Positions 44,284 to 53,914 of a stretch of DNA of 57,122 nt are shown here, in pieces. Position 1 is the stretch's first letter. Each line of letters starts with the position of its first letter. This DNA comes from Chloroflexota bacterium (GTDB lineage Bacteria; Chloroflexota; Anaerolineae; Aggregatilineales; Phototrophicaceae). The notes beneath the pieces are model-generated. The model made no database searches. It was not told the origin of the DNA and worked only from the letters and a program-made list of their open reading frames with translations. The stretch spans positions 1 to 57,122 of the forward strand of contig WTGB01000002.1 in the NCBI GenBank assembly GCA_011523735.1, in the 5' to 3' direction. Both the position numbers and the translations under genes were made by a program.

Positions 44284-45114
44284 TTATTTTGACGATCCGG
44301 CCGTCAGGCCGCTGACCAGGAAGCGTTCCAGGAAGAGGTAGGCAAGCACAATGGGCAGCATCGCGATTAGCGAGCCGGCCATGATGACATTCCACTCCGT
44401 CAGATATTCGCCTTTCAGCGAAGCTACGCCGACATTAACCGTCCAGGCGTTTTGATTCGCCACCAGGAAAGTCCGCGCGAAGACAAAATCGTTCCAGGAG
44501 AGCACGAAGCCGTAGAGCGTGGTCGCGGCCAAGCCCGGCGCGGAAAGGGGCAAGACGACGCGCAGCAGCGCGCTCAGCGGTGTGCAGCCGTCAATCATCG
44601 CCGCGTCTTCCAGTTCCGCCGGGATGGTGTCGAAATAGCCTTTCAACATCCAGACGGCAAAAGGCGTGATAAAGGTCGCATGGGCGAGGACAAGTGATTT
44701 CAAGTCGCCGATGAGCTGCAATTGGCGAAAGCTGACGAAGAGCGGAATGATGATGAGTGTACTGGGCAGCATACGACTCATCAAAAAGAACAAGCCGATC
44801 GCCTGTGAGCCGCGCGCCCGTATCCGCGAGATGCTGTAGCCGGCCAGGACGCTAACGAACATGGATAGCGCTGTCGAGGTCACTGCAACAATCGCCGAGT
44901 TCCTTAGCCAGACGCCGATAGGGCGTTCCGCGAAGATGGACTCATAAGCGGTGAAGGTCGGCTCCGGTTGCACGAATACCGGCGGGAAGCGGCGCAATTG
45001 CGTCGCCGGCGCCAGCGATGTGTTAATCATCCAGTACAGCGGGAAAACCAATACGATGATGACGGTGAACACCACCGCATAAAGTATGACCGTCTCCCTC
45101 CTGCTGCGCGCCAT
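44284..45114 (-). CDS. Sugar ABC permease (MalG-like), system C
   Basis: 276-residue permease with six expected membrane segments, EAA loop near residue 167 (EDAAMIDGCTPLSALL), and a C-terminal RFLVSGLTAGSSK. It is last in the system C operon and starts 16 bp after the partner permease. No hydrolase gene is linked, so the substrate is open. Confidence 0.92.
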   Translation of the reverse strand: MARSRRETVILYAVVFTVIIVLVFPLYWMINTSLAPATQLRRFPPVFVQPEPTFTAYESIFAERPIGVWLRNSAIVAVTSTALSMFVSVLAGYSISRIRARGSQAIGLFFLMSRMLPSTLIIIPLFVSFRQLQLIGDLKSLVLAHATFITPFAVWMLKGYFDTIPAELEDAAMIDGCTPLSALLRVVLPLSAPGLAATTLYGFVLSWNDFVFARTFLVANQNAWTVNVGVASLKGEYLTEWNVIMAGSLIAMLPIVLAYLFLERFLVSGLTAGSSK

Positions 45115-45130
45115 AGTATCTACGCTCTCG

Positions 45131-46087
45131 TCAATATAGGGGCTCGTCGGTTCGGCGTACCATAAACCAACTGGCGATGATGCTGATGATCAGCGTGACG
45201 ACGCCGATCGCCGCGGCAAAGCCAAAGTCGTGGAACTTGAAAGCTTCCTGATAGGTCATGATCGCCAGGGTTTGCGTCGTCCGCTGGGGACCGCCGCCGG
45301 TCAAAATGTAGATGATAGGAAAATCGCGAAATACCCAGAGCATAATGAGGATGAGGGCGATGCCGCGGACCGAGCGCAGACCCGGCAAGGTGATATAGCG
45401 GAAGCGATGCCAGGCGTTGGCGCCATCAACCTTTGCCGCATCGTAAAGTTCCAAGGGAATGGATTGCAAGCCCGCCAGCATGATGACCGAAATAAAGGGA
45501 TAGCCCTTCCAGACCATGACCACCACGATGACGAAAAAAGCGGCGCCGGGCGTGGACAGCCAGGGGATCATCTCGCTGCTCAAGCCGCTGCGCACCAGCG
45601 CCCAATTGATCAAACCGAAGGAGCTATCGAAGAGCCACCACCAGATGATGGCCGCCATGACCGATGGCACGGCCCAGGGCACTGCCACCAGGATCCGCGC
45701 CAGCTTCCTCCCGGCGAATCGCTGGTTCACCATGACCGCAGTCGCCAAACCGATGACGTAAGACAAGGCGGTCACGGTCGCAACCAGAGTGATGGTCACC
45801 CAGATCGCTTGATAAAACTCGGCAGACGTGAAGAGCTCTTCGTAGTTCGCCAAAGTCCAGGGTGCGCGCGAACGCCCCAATTTGGCGATCTTGATCTTTT
45901 GAAAGCTCAAGTCTATGGCGGACAGGATAGGGTAGACGATGATGGCGGCCGTCAAGAGTACTGCCGGCAGGAGGAGCAAATAGGCGAAGATGTGGCGATT
46001 GCCCGGGTTCCACAAGCTCCAGCGCGGCGCGGCGCGGTTTAACTGGCGCAAGACTGGATCATCCTGCCGGGTAGACATGCCGGTCAT
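45131..46087 (-). CDS. Sugar ABC permease (MalF-like), system C
   Basis: 318-residue permease; cytoplasmic N-terminus, six expected membrane segments, and the EAA loop near residue 213 (YDAAKVDGANAWHRFRYITLPGL). ATG 46087 is used; ATG 46078 is equally possible because neither has a strong ribosome site. It is separated from the upstream binding-protein gene by a stable hairpin (46122-46154). Confidence 0.92.
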   Translation of the reverse strand: MTGMSTRQDDPVLRQLNRAAPRWSLWNPGNRHIFAYLLLLPAVLLTAAIIVYPILSAIDLSFQKIKIAKLGRSRAPWTLANYEELFTSAEFYQAIWVTITLVATVTALSYVIGLATAVMVNQRFAGRKLARILVAVPWAVPSVMAAIIWWWLFDSSFGLINWALVRSGLSSEMIPWLSTPGAAFFVIVVVMVWKGYPFISVIMLAGLQSIPLELYDAAKVDGANAWHRFRYITLPGLRSVRGIALILIMLWVFRDFPIIYILTGGGPQRTTQTLAIMTYQEAFKFHDFGFAAAIGVVTLIISIIASWFMVRRTDEPLY

Positions 46088-46121
46088 CAGCGATATGCCT
46101 CAACAGCATCTCAATTGGGGA

Positions 46122-46154
46122 AGCCGAGAGCATGAAGGCGCCATGCCCTCGGCT
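46122..46154 (-). promoter_or_regulatory. Intercistronic hairpin behind the system C binding-protein gene
   Basis: Arms AGCCGAG-a-GCAT and ATGC-c-CTCGGCT (7 plus 4 pairs around one mismatch, 9-base loop). It is positioned about 25 bp past the binding-protein stop and 34 bp before the permease start. No U-tract, so probably an mRNA-stabilising or partial-attenuation element. Confidence 0.6.
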
Positions 46155-46178
46155 ATGAATCTCAAGCGCAGGCTTGGC

Positions 46179-47456
46179 TTACATGTCCTGCTGCAACTCG
46201 ACCGCCAGGTTGTGCAAGTTGGCGGCCACTTCGGCGGGATCGACATCGTCAGCAATCATGCGCTGCGCTTCATCGCGGACCAACTTGGCGAACTCGTTAT
46301 AGACAATCTGCAAGCCGGTTGGACTGCGGTCAATGCCATTTTCCGAAGCGGTCGTCTGCGACGCCACCAGAATATCCACGTGAGGAACAGCCTCATAAAT
46401 GGCATCGGTTAATGTGCCCGGGCGCGGCGCGGGATTGCCGACGTTCACGCCGAATTGTTCTTGCCATTCTTGTGATGTGATTATTTCGATGAAATCCCAA
46501 ACCAGCGCTTTACGCTCATCGCTGATCTCGCTTGCCATGCCGATGACGTTGCTGCCGCCGCCTACTGGAACAGCAAAAGGCACGGGTACGATGCGAAGAT
46601 GCTGCTGGATTTCCGGCTCGGCACGTCGGACAAAGTTGTAGACCCATGAGCCTTCCATCCGGGTCGCCAGTTTGCCTTCCATCATCAGTTGATGACAATC
46701 GCCAGAGGACAAGTCGAGCGGGCTAAGACCTTCGTCGAAGATGGTTTTCCAGCGGGAGAAGCCTTCCGCCATCTCCGGCGTATCGATGGTGACTTCGCCT
46801 TCCGCGCTGGTCCAATAGGCGCCGGCGCCGACGACATAGCTCAGCAACTGAGAGGCATATTGGCTGCCTTCATTTGTATGGTGGCAGATGCCCCATTGAT
46901 CGACGATGCCATCGCCATCAGTATCTTGCGTGGCGGCGCGCAGGACCGCAATCATCTCGTCCCAGGTGGTTGGCGCATCCATGCCAATCGAATCGAGGAT
47001 CGCGTCATTCACAACCATGACGAAGCCGAAGTAGAGCAGCATGATGCAACTCATCTCGCCTTCCCACATGCATTTGACCTGGCCCGCCCAGCCATCAAGG
47101 TCGAGGTCGGAATTTTCAACCCAGGGCGCAAGGTCTTCCATCCAGCCAGCATCGGCGAATTGCTGGAACTCAAAGGCAGCGAGGTGAACGATATCCGGAG
47201 GCGTGCCGCCAGCGAACAATGTTAGGAAGGTATCGGCGTATTCGGGGCGGGCGACTTTGGTGAATTCGATCGATACTCCTTCATGGGTGCTCTCAAACTC
47301 TTCAATGGCGGTGCGCCACCAATCCCCGACCCCCGGCTCATCCACCTGCCAGGTGATAAACGTGAGCGTGGTATCCTGCGCTTGAACGCCTGCGAATGCG
47401 GTCAGTAGCAGCAGGAGTACCAGCGTGAACTTCCACAAGGCGCGTTTTGCAAACAT
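46179..47456 (-). CDS. Sugar ABC transporter substrate-binding protein, system C
   Basis: About 425-residue CUT1 binding protein. ATG 47456 follows GGAGGAAG; the upstream extension to 47507 is not credible. Sec signal MFAKRALWKFTLVLLLLLTAFAGVQAQ. The mature start LTFITWQVDEPGVGDWWRTAIEEFE and GTPPDIVHLAAFEFQQFAD are typical of the family. First gene of the system C operon and followed by a hairpin. Confidence 0.92.
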   Translation of the reverse strand: MFAKRALWKFTLVLLLLLTAFAGVQAQDTTLTFITWQVDEPGVGDWWRTAIEEFESTHEGVSIEFTKVARPEYADTFLTLFAGGTPPDIVHLAAFEFQQFADAGWMEDLAPWVENSDLDLDGWAGQVKCMWEGEMSCIMLLYFGFVMVVNDAILDSIGMDAPTTWDEMIAVLRAATQDTDGDGIVDQWGICHHTNEGSQYASQLLSYVVGAGAYWTSAEGEVTIDTPEMAEGFSRWKTIFDEGLSPLDLSSGDCHQLMMEGKLATRMEGSWVYNFVRRAEPEIQQHLRIVPVPFAVPVGGGSNVIGMASEISDERKALVWDFIEIITSQEWQEQFGVNVGNPAPRPGTLTDAIYEAVPHVDILVASQTTASENGIDRSPTGLQIVYNEFAKLVRDEAQRMIADDVDPAEVAANLHNLAVELQQDM

Positions 47457-47762
47457 GAGACTTCCTCCAAAGAATACATTGACACATACGTTTGATTGTG
47501 ACGACAACCAAGAGCAGGCAATCGCCCAATAGGTGGGTCAACGCTACGGTGGAATAGCGCGCGGCGATAATTTGGTCGAGCCACTCGCGAATTATAGCAA
47601 GCGCGACCCTTCCTTCCAAATGAGCGCGGAGTGGTGAACATCGCGGATGTAATCCCCTGCGAACACAATGCAGGTTTTTTCGCCACAGCCGCTCGCAAGT
47701 GACAACTTGCTCACGCAAAATAACTAATCCGATCTTGTCATGTACATTTTCGGGTGATTCAC

Positions 47763-47855
47763 AGGGGCGCGTAGGTCGCGTAGGTCGCGTAGACACTGAC
47801 CGCCGACACCGACCGCCGACACCGACCGCCGACACAGCCCGTCAGTCGCCCCTAC
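47763..47855 (+). repeat. Composite REP element with internal 9-bp and 13-bp tandem repeats
   Basis: It begins GGGGCGCGTAG and ends CAGTCGCCCCTAC, an imperfect inverted pair of the GTAGGGGCGAC family. Inside are three tandem copies of a 9-bp unit (GTCGCGTAG; first copy degenerate), then three of a 13-bp unit (ACCGACCGCCGAC; first copy degenerate), then ACAGCCCGTCA. The words GCGTAGACACTG and ACACAGCCCGTCA reappear inside the genes at 2034-2050 and 280-303. Confidence 0.8.
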
Positions 47856-47940
47856 AAATTTCGACATGATTGCAGATGGAATTACAGTCTCGCTTTTGGC
47901 AGGTTTTGGCGCGATCTGTGCCATGCTCTGGCGGCGTCAG

Positions 47941-47985
47941 ACAAAAAGAGCGTCCGAATGACACCCCGTATCCGGACGCTCTAAA
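47941..47985 (-). terminator. Rho-independent terminator of the system D operon
   Basis: Perfect 10-bp stem AGAGCGTCCG (47947-47956) / CGGACGCTCT (47973-47982), 16-base loop. On the minus strand the stem is followed by TTTTTGT. It lies about 160 bp past the stop of the alpha/beta hydrolase, the last gene of the operon. Confidence 0.8.
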
Positions 47986-48144
47986 TGAGATTGGCTTGCG
48001 CGCCAATGTAACTCTCTAAAGGCGTTTATGAGACAGACTTGAATGTCATGCCTATAAACTGTCGACAGTATACCGTAAAACCTTTAATCGTCGCAAGTGC
48101 TGTTCATGCAGAATCAAGGGAAAATCAAGCGACGCCGCAAAAGG

Positions 48145-49092
48145 CTAAAGTGTTCGGCGGAAAAAATCGATCGTGGCTTCGACCATGGCTGGCAAGTAGG
48201 CATGGGCGACGCCTTCGTAGAGCAGGAGTTCGAGCTTGTCTTCCGCGTCCGCTTGCCGGTAGACCTCGCTCGCGTAGTCCATGACCTTGTGAATTCCGCT
48301 GATGGGGGAGAGTGGATCAAGGTCGCCAGTCAGAATCAGTTGATGGCGTGGCGCGGTCAGAGCGACGAGATGCTCCATGTCGTAGGGCGACGCCAGCATG
48401 CCGGGCACATAATAATAGATGCTATGCCCGCGATAGTGGCCGCTTTCGGCAAAGTCGCGCCAGCGCGTCATCTGTGAGATGGGCGCGACCGCTTTGACCG
48501 ACTCGTCCATAGCCGCTACCCAGGTCGAGCGGGAGCCGCCGAGGCTCATGCCGGCCGCGCCGATTCGTTCCGCGTCGACCTCCTCGCGGCTCCGCAAGTA
48601 GGCGAGGGCGGTCAGGTCGTCGTGGACCATCATGCCCCAGAGTGTGCGGCCCTGCCAAAGAAACTGCTTGAAAAGAGAAAGCTCTGCCGAAGCGCCAGTT
48701 TCACGCGCTCCGCCGGGACCCTGTCGCTCCCGCTCGCAGAAGCCGTAGGCATCGATTGCCAGCACGATGAAACCGGCCTCGACCAGCGCGACGCCGGGCG
48801 CATAGCCATTCTCGCGTATCTTGAGCGCGGCATCTTTGCCCAGCGTATACTTGCCGCCGTGCTCGTGATGGTAGAGCACCGCTGGCGCCGGCAAGTCGAT
48901 CCCTTTGGGAAGCAGCAGATAGCCATAGACCGTATCGCCGAGGCTGTTGGGGTAGGAGAAGTGTTCGAGCGTATATGTTGGCTCGTCACGTTTGGTTATC
49001 AAGTTGACTTCCGGCAGGAAGGGCGCGGGGATATCGCCGAGCATCTCCCAGAGTTTACGCCGCGTCTGCGCCGGATTTGATATCAAGTCCAT
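48145..49092 (-). CDS. Alpha/beta hydrolase (dienelactone hydrolase / acetyl-xylan-esterase-like)
   Basis: 315-residue serine hydrolase without signal peptide. Nucleophile S183 in GMSLGGS, acid D257 or D259 (LTGDLDP) and H297 (GVAHAYL). A dipeptide His-His in YHHEHGG lies near the oxyanion region. ATG 49092 overlaps the oxidoreductase stop by 10 bp; the frame's upstream extension overlaps that gene and is not used. It is last in the system D operon before the terminator, so deacylation of an imported sugar is plausible. Substrate not determined. Confidence 0.85.
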   Translation of the reverse strand: MDLISNPAQTRRKLWEMLGDIPAPFLPEVNLITKRDEPTYTLEHFSYPNSLGDTVYGYLLLPKGIDLPAPAVLYHHEHGGKYTLGKDAALKIRENGYAPGVALVEAGFIVLAIDAYGFCERERQGPGGARETGASAELSLFKQFLWQGRTLWGMMVHDDLTALAYLRSREEVDAERIGAAGMSLGGSRSTWVAAMDESVKAVAPISQMTRWRDFAESGHYRGHSIYYYVPGMLASPYDMEHLVALTAPRHQLILTGDLDPLSPISGIHKVMDYASEVYRQADAEDKLELLLYEGVAHAYLPAMVEATIDFFRRTL

Positions 49093-50068
49093 TTGATCAA
49101 GATCCCCATCGCTTCTTTGTCCCAGTTGGCCAGATGCGCGTAGGCTCGCGGAAAATCTCGCCAATGATAACGATGTGTGATGAGTGGCGCCACTTGAATT
49201 CGCCCGCGGGATAGCAACTCAAGGCAGACTTGCTGCTCGTTTATTTGTGTCCAGTAACCGGGGCTGTTTTCCTGCAGGGGCCGGGTGATCTCATGCCCGC
49301 CGATGATCTGCAAGCCTTTGCGATGCACATCGCGGTAGAAGTTGACACGCTCAGTATCGCCCCGCGTGCTGCCCAGCAAGATCACGCGGCCTTTCTCCGC
49401 CGCCAACTGGAAGGCGGTCACTACCAAGTGGGGCGCTCCGGTCACTTCAATGACCACATGCGCGCCATCGCTTCCCAGAATTTCATATAGGTTATCAGCC
49501 AACCGGGCGTCACTGACGATGATTTCATCGGCGCCAATTTGCTTCGCCAAAGCCAGCCGTTGCGCGTCCAGGTCTATGCCGATGACCGGCAGGCCGCCCG
49601 ATAGCTGCGCCAGCCGCATCGCCAAGATGCCGATGAGGCCCGCGCCGAGGACCAGCACTGATTCGCCCAGTTCAATACGCGCCTTGCGTGTGCCTTGCAT
49701 CGCGATCGCCAGCAGATTGAAGAAGGCCGCTTCGTCGTCCGGCAGGTTGTCCGGCGCTTTCAGGCAGCGATCGGCATCGACGACTGCGTGCGAGGCATGC
49801 GTCGCCGGGCAGACAACGCGGTCGCCGATTTGCAGGTTAGTGACATCTGCGCCACAAGCCTCGACCAAGCCGACCAAACTGTAGCCAGGGTAGAGTGGGT
49901 AGGTCGGATCAGTATTGTCGAGATTGAGGAAAAAGGCGCGTTCTGTGCCCGGGCTGATCAGAGTCGTCAGAGCGCGCAGCCGGACTTGCCCATTCTGTGG
50001 CGGCAGCGGATCGAATCCCTCCAGTTCGACTTGCCCTGCCGCTTTAACGACGGCACGTTGTCCGCGCA

Positions 50069-50069
<1 letters not shown>
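49083..50069 (-). CDS. Zinc-less MDR-superfamily dehydrogenase
   Basis: About 328-residue medium-chain dehydrogenase/reductase with Rossmann motif VLGAGLIGILAMRLAQLSG near residue 130. The catalytic-zinc Cys and GHE motif of alcohol dehydrogenases are missing; instead it has TLISPGTERAFF, as in BchC-like and other zinc-independent members. GTG 50069 is chosen: its first base is shared with the permease stop (TAGTG), indicating coupling. The open frame extends to 50264, but that part overlaps the permease and lacks similarity. Likely oxidises a sugar or cyclitol taken up by system D. Confidence 0.86.
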
Positions 50070-51145
<1,076 letters not shown>

Positions 51146-51155
51146 GATTGAAGCC

Positions 51156-52205
51156 CTAAGCCAGACTTGACTGATTGCCGAGCCGCAATTGCAGCAGCGT
51201 CAATATCAGCAGCGATACGCCAAGCACCATTGACGCCGCCGCCGACAATCCAAAGAGTTGGATCTGATTCGAGAAGCCGGTGGTATAGATATACTGCACC
51301 ATGAGTTGTGTCCGCGTGCCTGGTCCGCCACCGGTGAGCACAAAAATCTGATCGAACATTTGCACCGCGCGGATCAAGGACAGCACCAGCACGACAAACA
51401 TAGTCGGCATGAGCAGCGGCATGGTGACGAAACGGAAATCCTGCCAGGTATTGGCGCCGTCGATCGAGCTAGCTTCGTACAACTCAGGCGGGATTGATTG
51501 TAAGCCCGCCAACAATATCAATGTGTAGAAACCCATCAGCGCCCAGACGCTGACGAAGACCACCCAGAACATCGCCCAGGTGGGGTCGAGCAGCCAGCGC
51601 TTGCTCTCGGCGCCAAATAGCTCGACTATGGCGTTGAGCAGGCCTTCGTGCTGCAAGATCCATTTCCAGATCAGCGCCACCACCACCGGCGAAAGCAAGA
51701 CGGGGTAAAAGAAGACGCTGCGGAAGAAACCTCGCGCGATGATGTTCCGATTCAGCACCAGCGCCGTTATCAGCGAGAAGAGCACGATGCCGCTGACTTG
51801 AAAGACGACGAATTGTATTGTATTGAAGATGCCGCGCCAGAAGAGGTCTTCCTGACAACTGTTGGGCTGGGTGAAATTTTCGCATTCGAAAAGCGTGGCG
51901 AAATTCTCCAAGCCGACAAAAGGGCGATCTTGGGGGAAGAGTTTGGTGCCGCCGGTCATGGCGTAATAAAAGTTGAGCAGCATTGGGAACAAGACAAAGA
52001 TGCCAAAAATCAATAGATTTGGCAGGACGAAGAAATAGCCCATCTTATCGATGCCGACGCGCCGCTGGATTGGGCTAAGGATGCGGTCGACAGCGGTGAC
52101 AAGCAGAAGGAGCAGGGGGCGCGTCACAGGATCGAGAACGCTCAGCAAGCGGGTTGAGTGCTTGTCACGAATCACCGGAGACGCGGTGGAACTCATTGAA
52201 GTCAA
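51156..52205 (-). CDS. Sugar ABC permease (MalF-like), system D
   Basis: 349-residue permease with a cytoplasmic N-terminus, six expected membrane segments, and a short Cys-containing periplasmic loop (FECENFTQPNSCQED) that may hold a disulfide. The EAA loop is near residue 241 (YEASSIDGANTWQDFRFVTMPLLMP). It starts about 100 bp after the binding-protein gene, with a perfect hairpin in between. Confidence 0.92.
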   Translation of the reverse strand: MTSMSSTASPVIRDKHSTRLLSVLDPVTRPLLLLLVTAVDRILSPIQRRVGIDKMGYFFVLPNLLIFGIFVLFPMLLNFYYAMTGGTKLFPQDRPFVGLENFATLFECENFTQPNSCQEDLFWRGIFNTIQFVVFQVSGIVLFSLITALVLNRNIIARGFFRSVFFYPVLLSPVVVALIWKWILQHEGLLNAIVELFGAESKRWLLDPTWAMFWVVFVSVWALMGFYTLILLAGLQSIPPELYEASSIDGANTWQDFRFVTMPLLMPTMFVVLVLSLIRAVQMFDQIFVLTGGGPGTRTQLMVQYIYTTGFSNQIQLFGLSAAASMVLGVSLLILTLLQLRLGNQSSLA

Positions 52206-52240
52206 CTCGAAAAAGGTAAGCTAGCCGAGGCAAATGAGAA

Positions 52241-52275
52241 GCAGGCAAGCAATCCTTGTAGGACCGGTTGCCTGC
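52241..52275 (-). promoter_or_regulatory. Intercistronic hairpin behind the system D binding-protein gene
   Basis: Perfect 8-bp arms GCAGGCAA (52241-52248) and TTGCCTGC (52268-52275). Located about 30 bp past the binding-protein stop and before the permease start on the minus strand. No U-tract; a candidate mRNA-end protector giving excess binding protein. Confidence 0.65.
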
Positions 52276-52304
52276 TCCATTATTTCTAACTTGCGATTGC
52301 CGAC

Positions 52305-53582
52305 TTAGCCTTGTTCCGCCAAGGCGGTATCGACATCGTCCTGAATTCGTGCGATGGCTTCATCCACCGTCAACTCACCGACCATCGCCTGTGTCAGGCG
52401 GTCGCGAGTGGCATCGAAGACAGCGCGATTGAAGGCGTAAGCCTGCAAGTCGAAGGCGGTCTGCTCAAGCGTGCCGACTTGACCGACGAATACGCCCAGG
52501 GAGTCCTTCGCCAATTGCAGGTCGGTATCGAAGTCTACACCCGAAGCTGACAAACCAGCGTGAGCTGGAATGAAGAGCGTACGCGCGGCGAATTCGCCCA
52601 GGACTTCCTGGCTCGCCAGGTATTCCATCACGCGGGCGACTTCTTCCGGATGCTCGGTCGCGCCGATGCCGACCAACGCAGCGCCGCCGGGCATACCGGT
52701 GCAGCCGCCCGGACCGCAGGGATTCGGCACTGTCTGCCAGTCGAAGGCGTCGCCGATTTGCTCGCTGAATTGCCCGACCTGCCAACTGCCGGACATGTAG
52801 AATACCAACTCGGCGTTGGCGAATTCTTCGTTGGCGCCGGCGTAACCTTCGCTCAGAGGCCACATCTCAGGGTGCATGGTGCCGTCCAGGTGCCAATTGA
52901 CGAAGCGCTCGGCCATATCGCGGAAGCCCTCATCCATGACTGTCGGGTGGCCCATGTCGTCAAAGTACATCGCGCCTGAACTGATCGCGGGACCGGCGAA
53001 ACGGTGACCGCTGCGGTCCATCGCCATCGGGTAGGGGATCTCCAGCGCTTCCGCAACCGCGCGCGAGGCTTCCGCCCATTCGTCCCAGGTCACCGAATCG
53101 GACATATCGCTTGGCACGTCTATGCCCGCTTGCTCAAAGAGCGTGCGGTTGATGAAGGGACCGGTGATCGTCAACTGCGTCATAAAACCGGGGATGCTGG
53201 AATCGTCGCCGGGCAGGCGTTTCCAGTTGAGGAAGGGACCAAAATTTTCTTCCCAATAGCCGGGGTCACTCAGGTAGGGCGTCATATCCAGGTAGTATTC
53301 CGCCAAGCCGCCGAGGTCGGTGACGCGCGCCATATCGGGACCTTCGCCAGCCGCGAGGTCAAGCGGCAAGTTCTCCAAAATTGCCCGGTAGGGCACAGTA
53401 TCGATCTCGACGCTGATATCGGGATTGTCAGCCTCGAAGCGGTCAAGTAAGTCCCGCAGGACTTCGCCTTCGTTGCCGTCATCGTACCAACGGATCCGCA
53501 ACTCAACCATGTCTTGCGAAAATGCCGGCACTGCGGAAAGCAGCACTCCGAGGATAAGGAATACAGCCAAAACTTTGCGCAT
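52305..53582 (-). CDS. Sugar ABC transporter substrate-binding protein, system D
   Basis: 425-residue CUT1 binding protein. Sec signal MRKVLAVFLILGVLLSAVPAFSQ, then DMVELRIRWYDDGNEGEVLRDLLDRFE of the first lobe. A CGPGGC pair of Cys in the second half may form a disulfide. Start ATG 53582 has AGGAG about 7 bp upstream. First gene of the five-gene system D operon (binding protein, permease, permease, MDR, hydrolase). Confidence 0.93.
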   Translation of the reverse strand: MRKVLAVFLILGVLLSAVPAFSQDMVELRIRWYDDGNEGEVLRDLLDRFEADNPDISVEIDTVPYRAILENLPLDLAAGEGPDMARVTDLGGLAEYYLDMTPYLSDPGYWEENFGPFLNWKRLPGDDSSIPGFMTQLTITGPFINRTLFEQAGIDVPSDMSDSVTWDEWAEASRAVAEALEIPYPMAMDRSGHRFAGPAISSGAMYFDDMGHPTVMDEGFRDMAERFVNWHLDGTMHPEMWPLSEGYAGANEEFANAELVFYMSGSWQVGQFSEQIGDAFDWQTVPNPCGPGGCTGMPGGAALVGIGATEHPEEVARVMEYLASQEVLGEFAARTLFIPAHAGLSASGVDFDTDLQLAKDSLGVFVGQVGTLEQTAFDLQAYAFNRAVFDATRDRLTQAMVGELTVDEAIARIQDDVDTALAEQG

Positions 53583-53914
53583 TATGTTTTCTCCTAATGC
53601 TGAAAAACGGACGGAAATGATGGTCGTTTGCGACTAGAACGGGAAGTGGACAGTATCATCAGGCGGCGGTGCATTGTGGCAAGCGCTGTCAAAAGCCCGA
53701 TGTGTCTAGCCAAACGGCCGGACAACTATAGGCGAATGGAATCCCTCTGTCAACCGACGGCTGAGCTTGCCCCGCGATCGTTGGGGCTCTTGTCTGTCAT
53801 TTCTTTTCGCGGTACGCTTACTGCTTGCTGGCGGTGGAAGTCCGTTAAATCTAGCCGGATGAAAGTGTTACACCGCCATCGTATTCGAGCCGGTCATGTA
53901 ATGTGAGATGAGGG
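53583..53914. other. Divergent spacer before the family-3 binding protein
   Basis: 332 bp with no gene or repeat recognised. It should contain the system D promoter. A TTGCCA followed by GATACT lies on the minus strand near 53652-53682, but the 19-bp spacing makes it weak. Confidence 0.4.

Larger units (their letters stand above)
47457..48144. other. Intergenic region between systems C and D
   Basis: About 690 bp with no supportable gene. It holds the composite repeat element 47763-47855 and the minus-strand terminator 47941-47985 of the system D operon. 47457-47760 should carry the system C promoter; no clear boxes were recognised. Open frames here are translations of the tandem repeat. Confidence 0.6.

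Noticed and set aside
47781..47833. Possible CRISPR array
   Set aside because: Units are only 9 and 13 bp, directly contiguous with no spacers, and no cas genes are near.
47338..47835. Frame with tandem TRPTRPTRP-type residues
   Set aside because: Translation of the 9-bp and 13-bp tandem repeats, overlapping the real binding-protein gene start.
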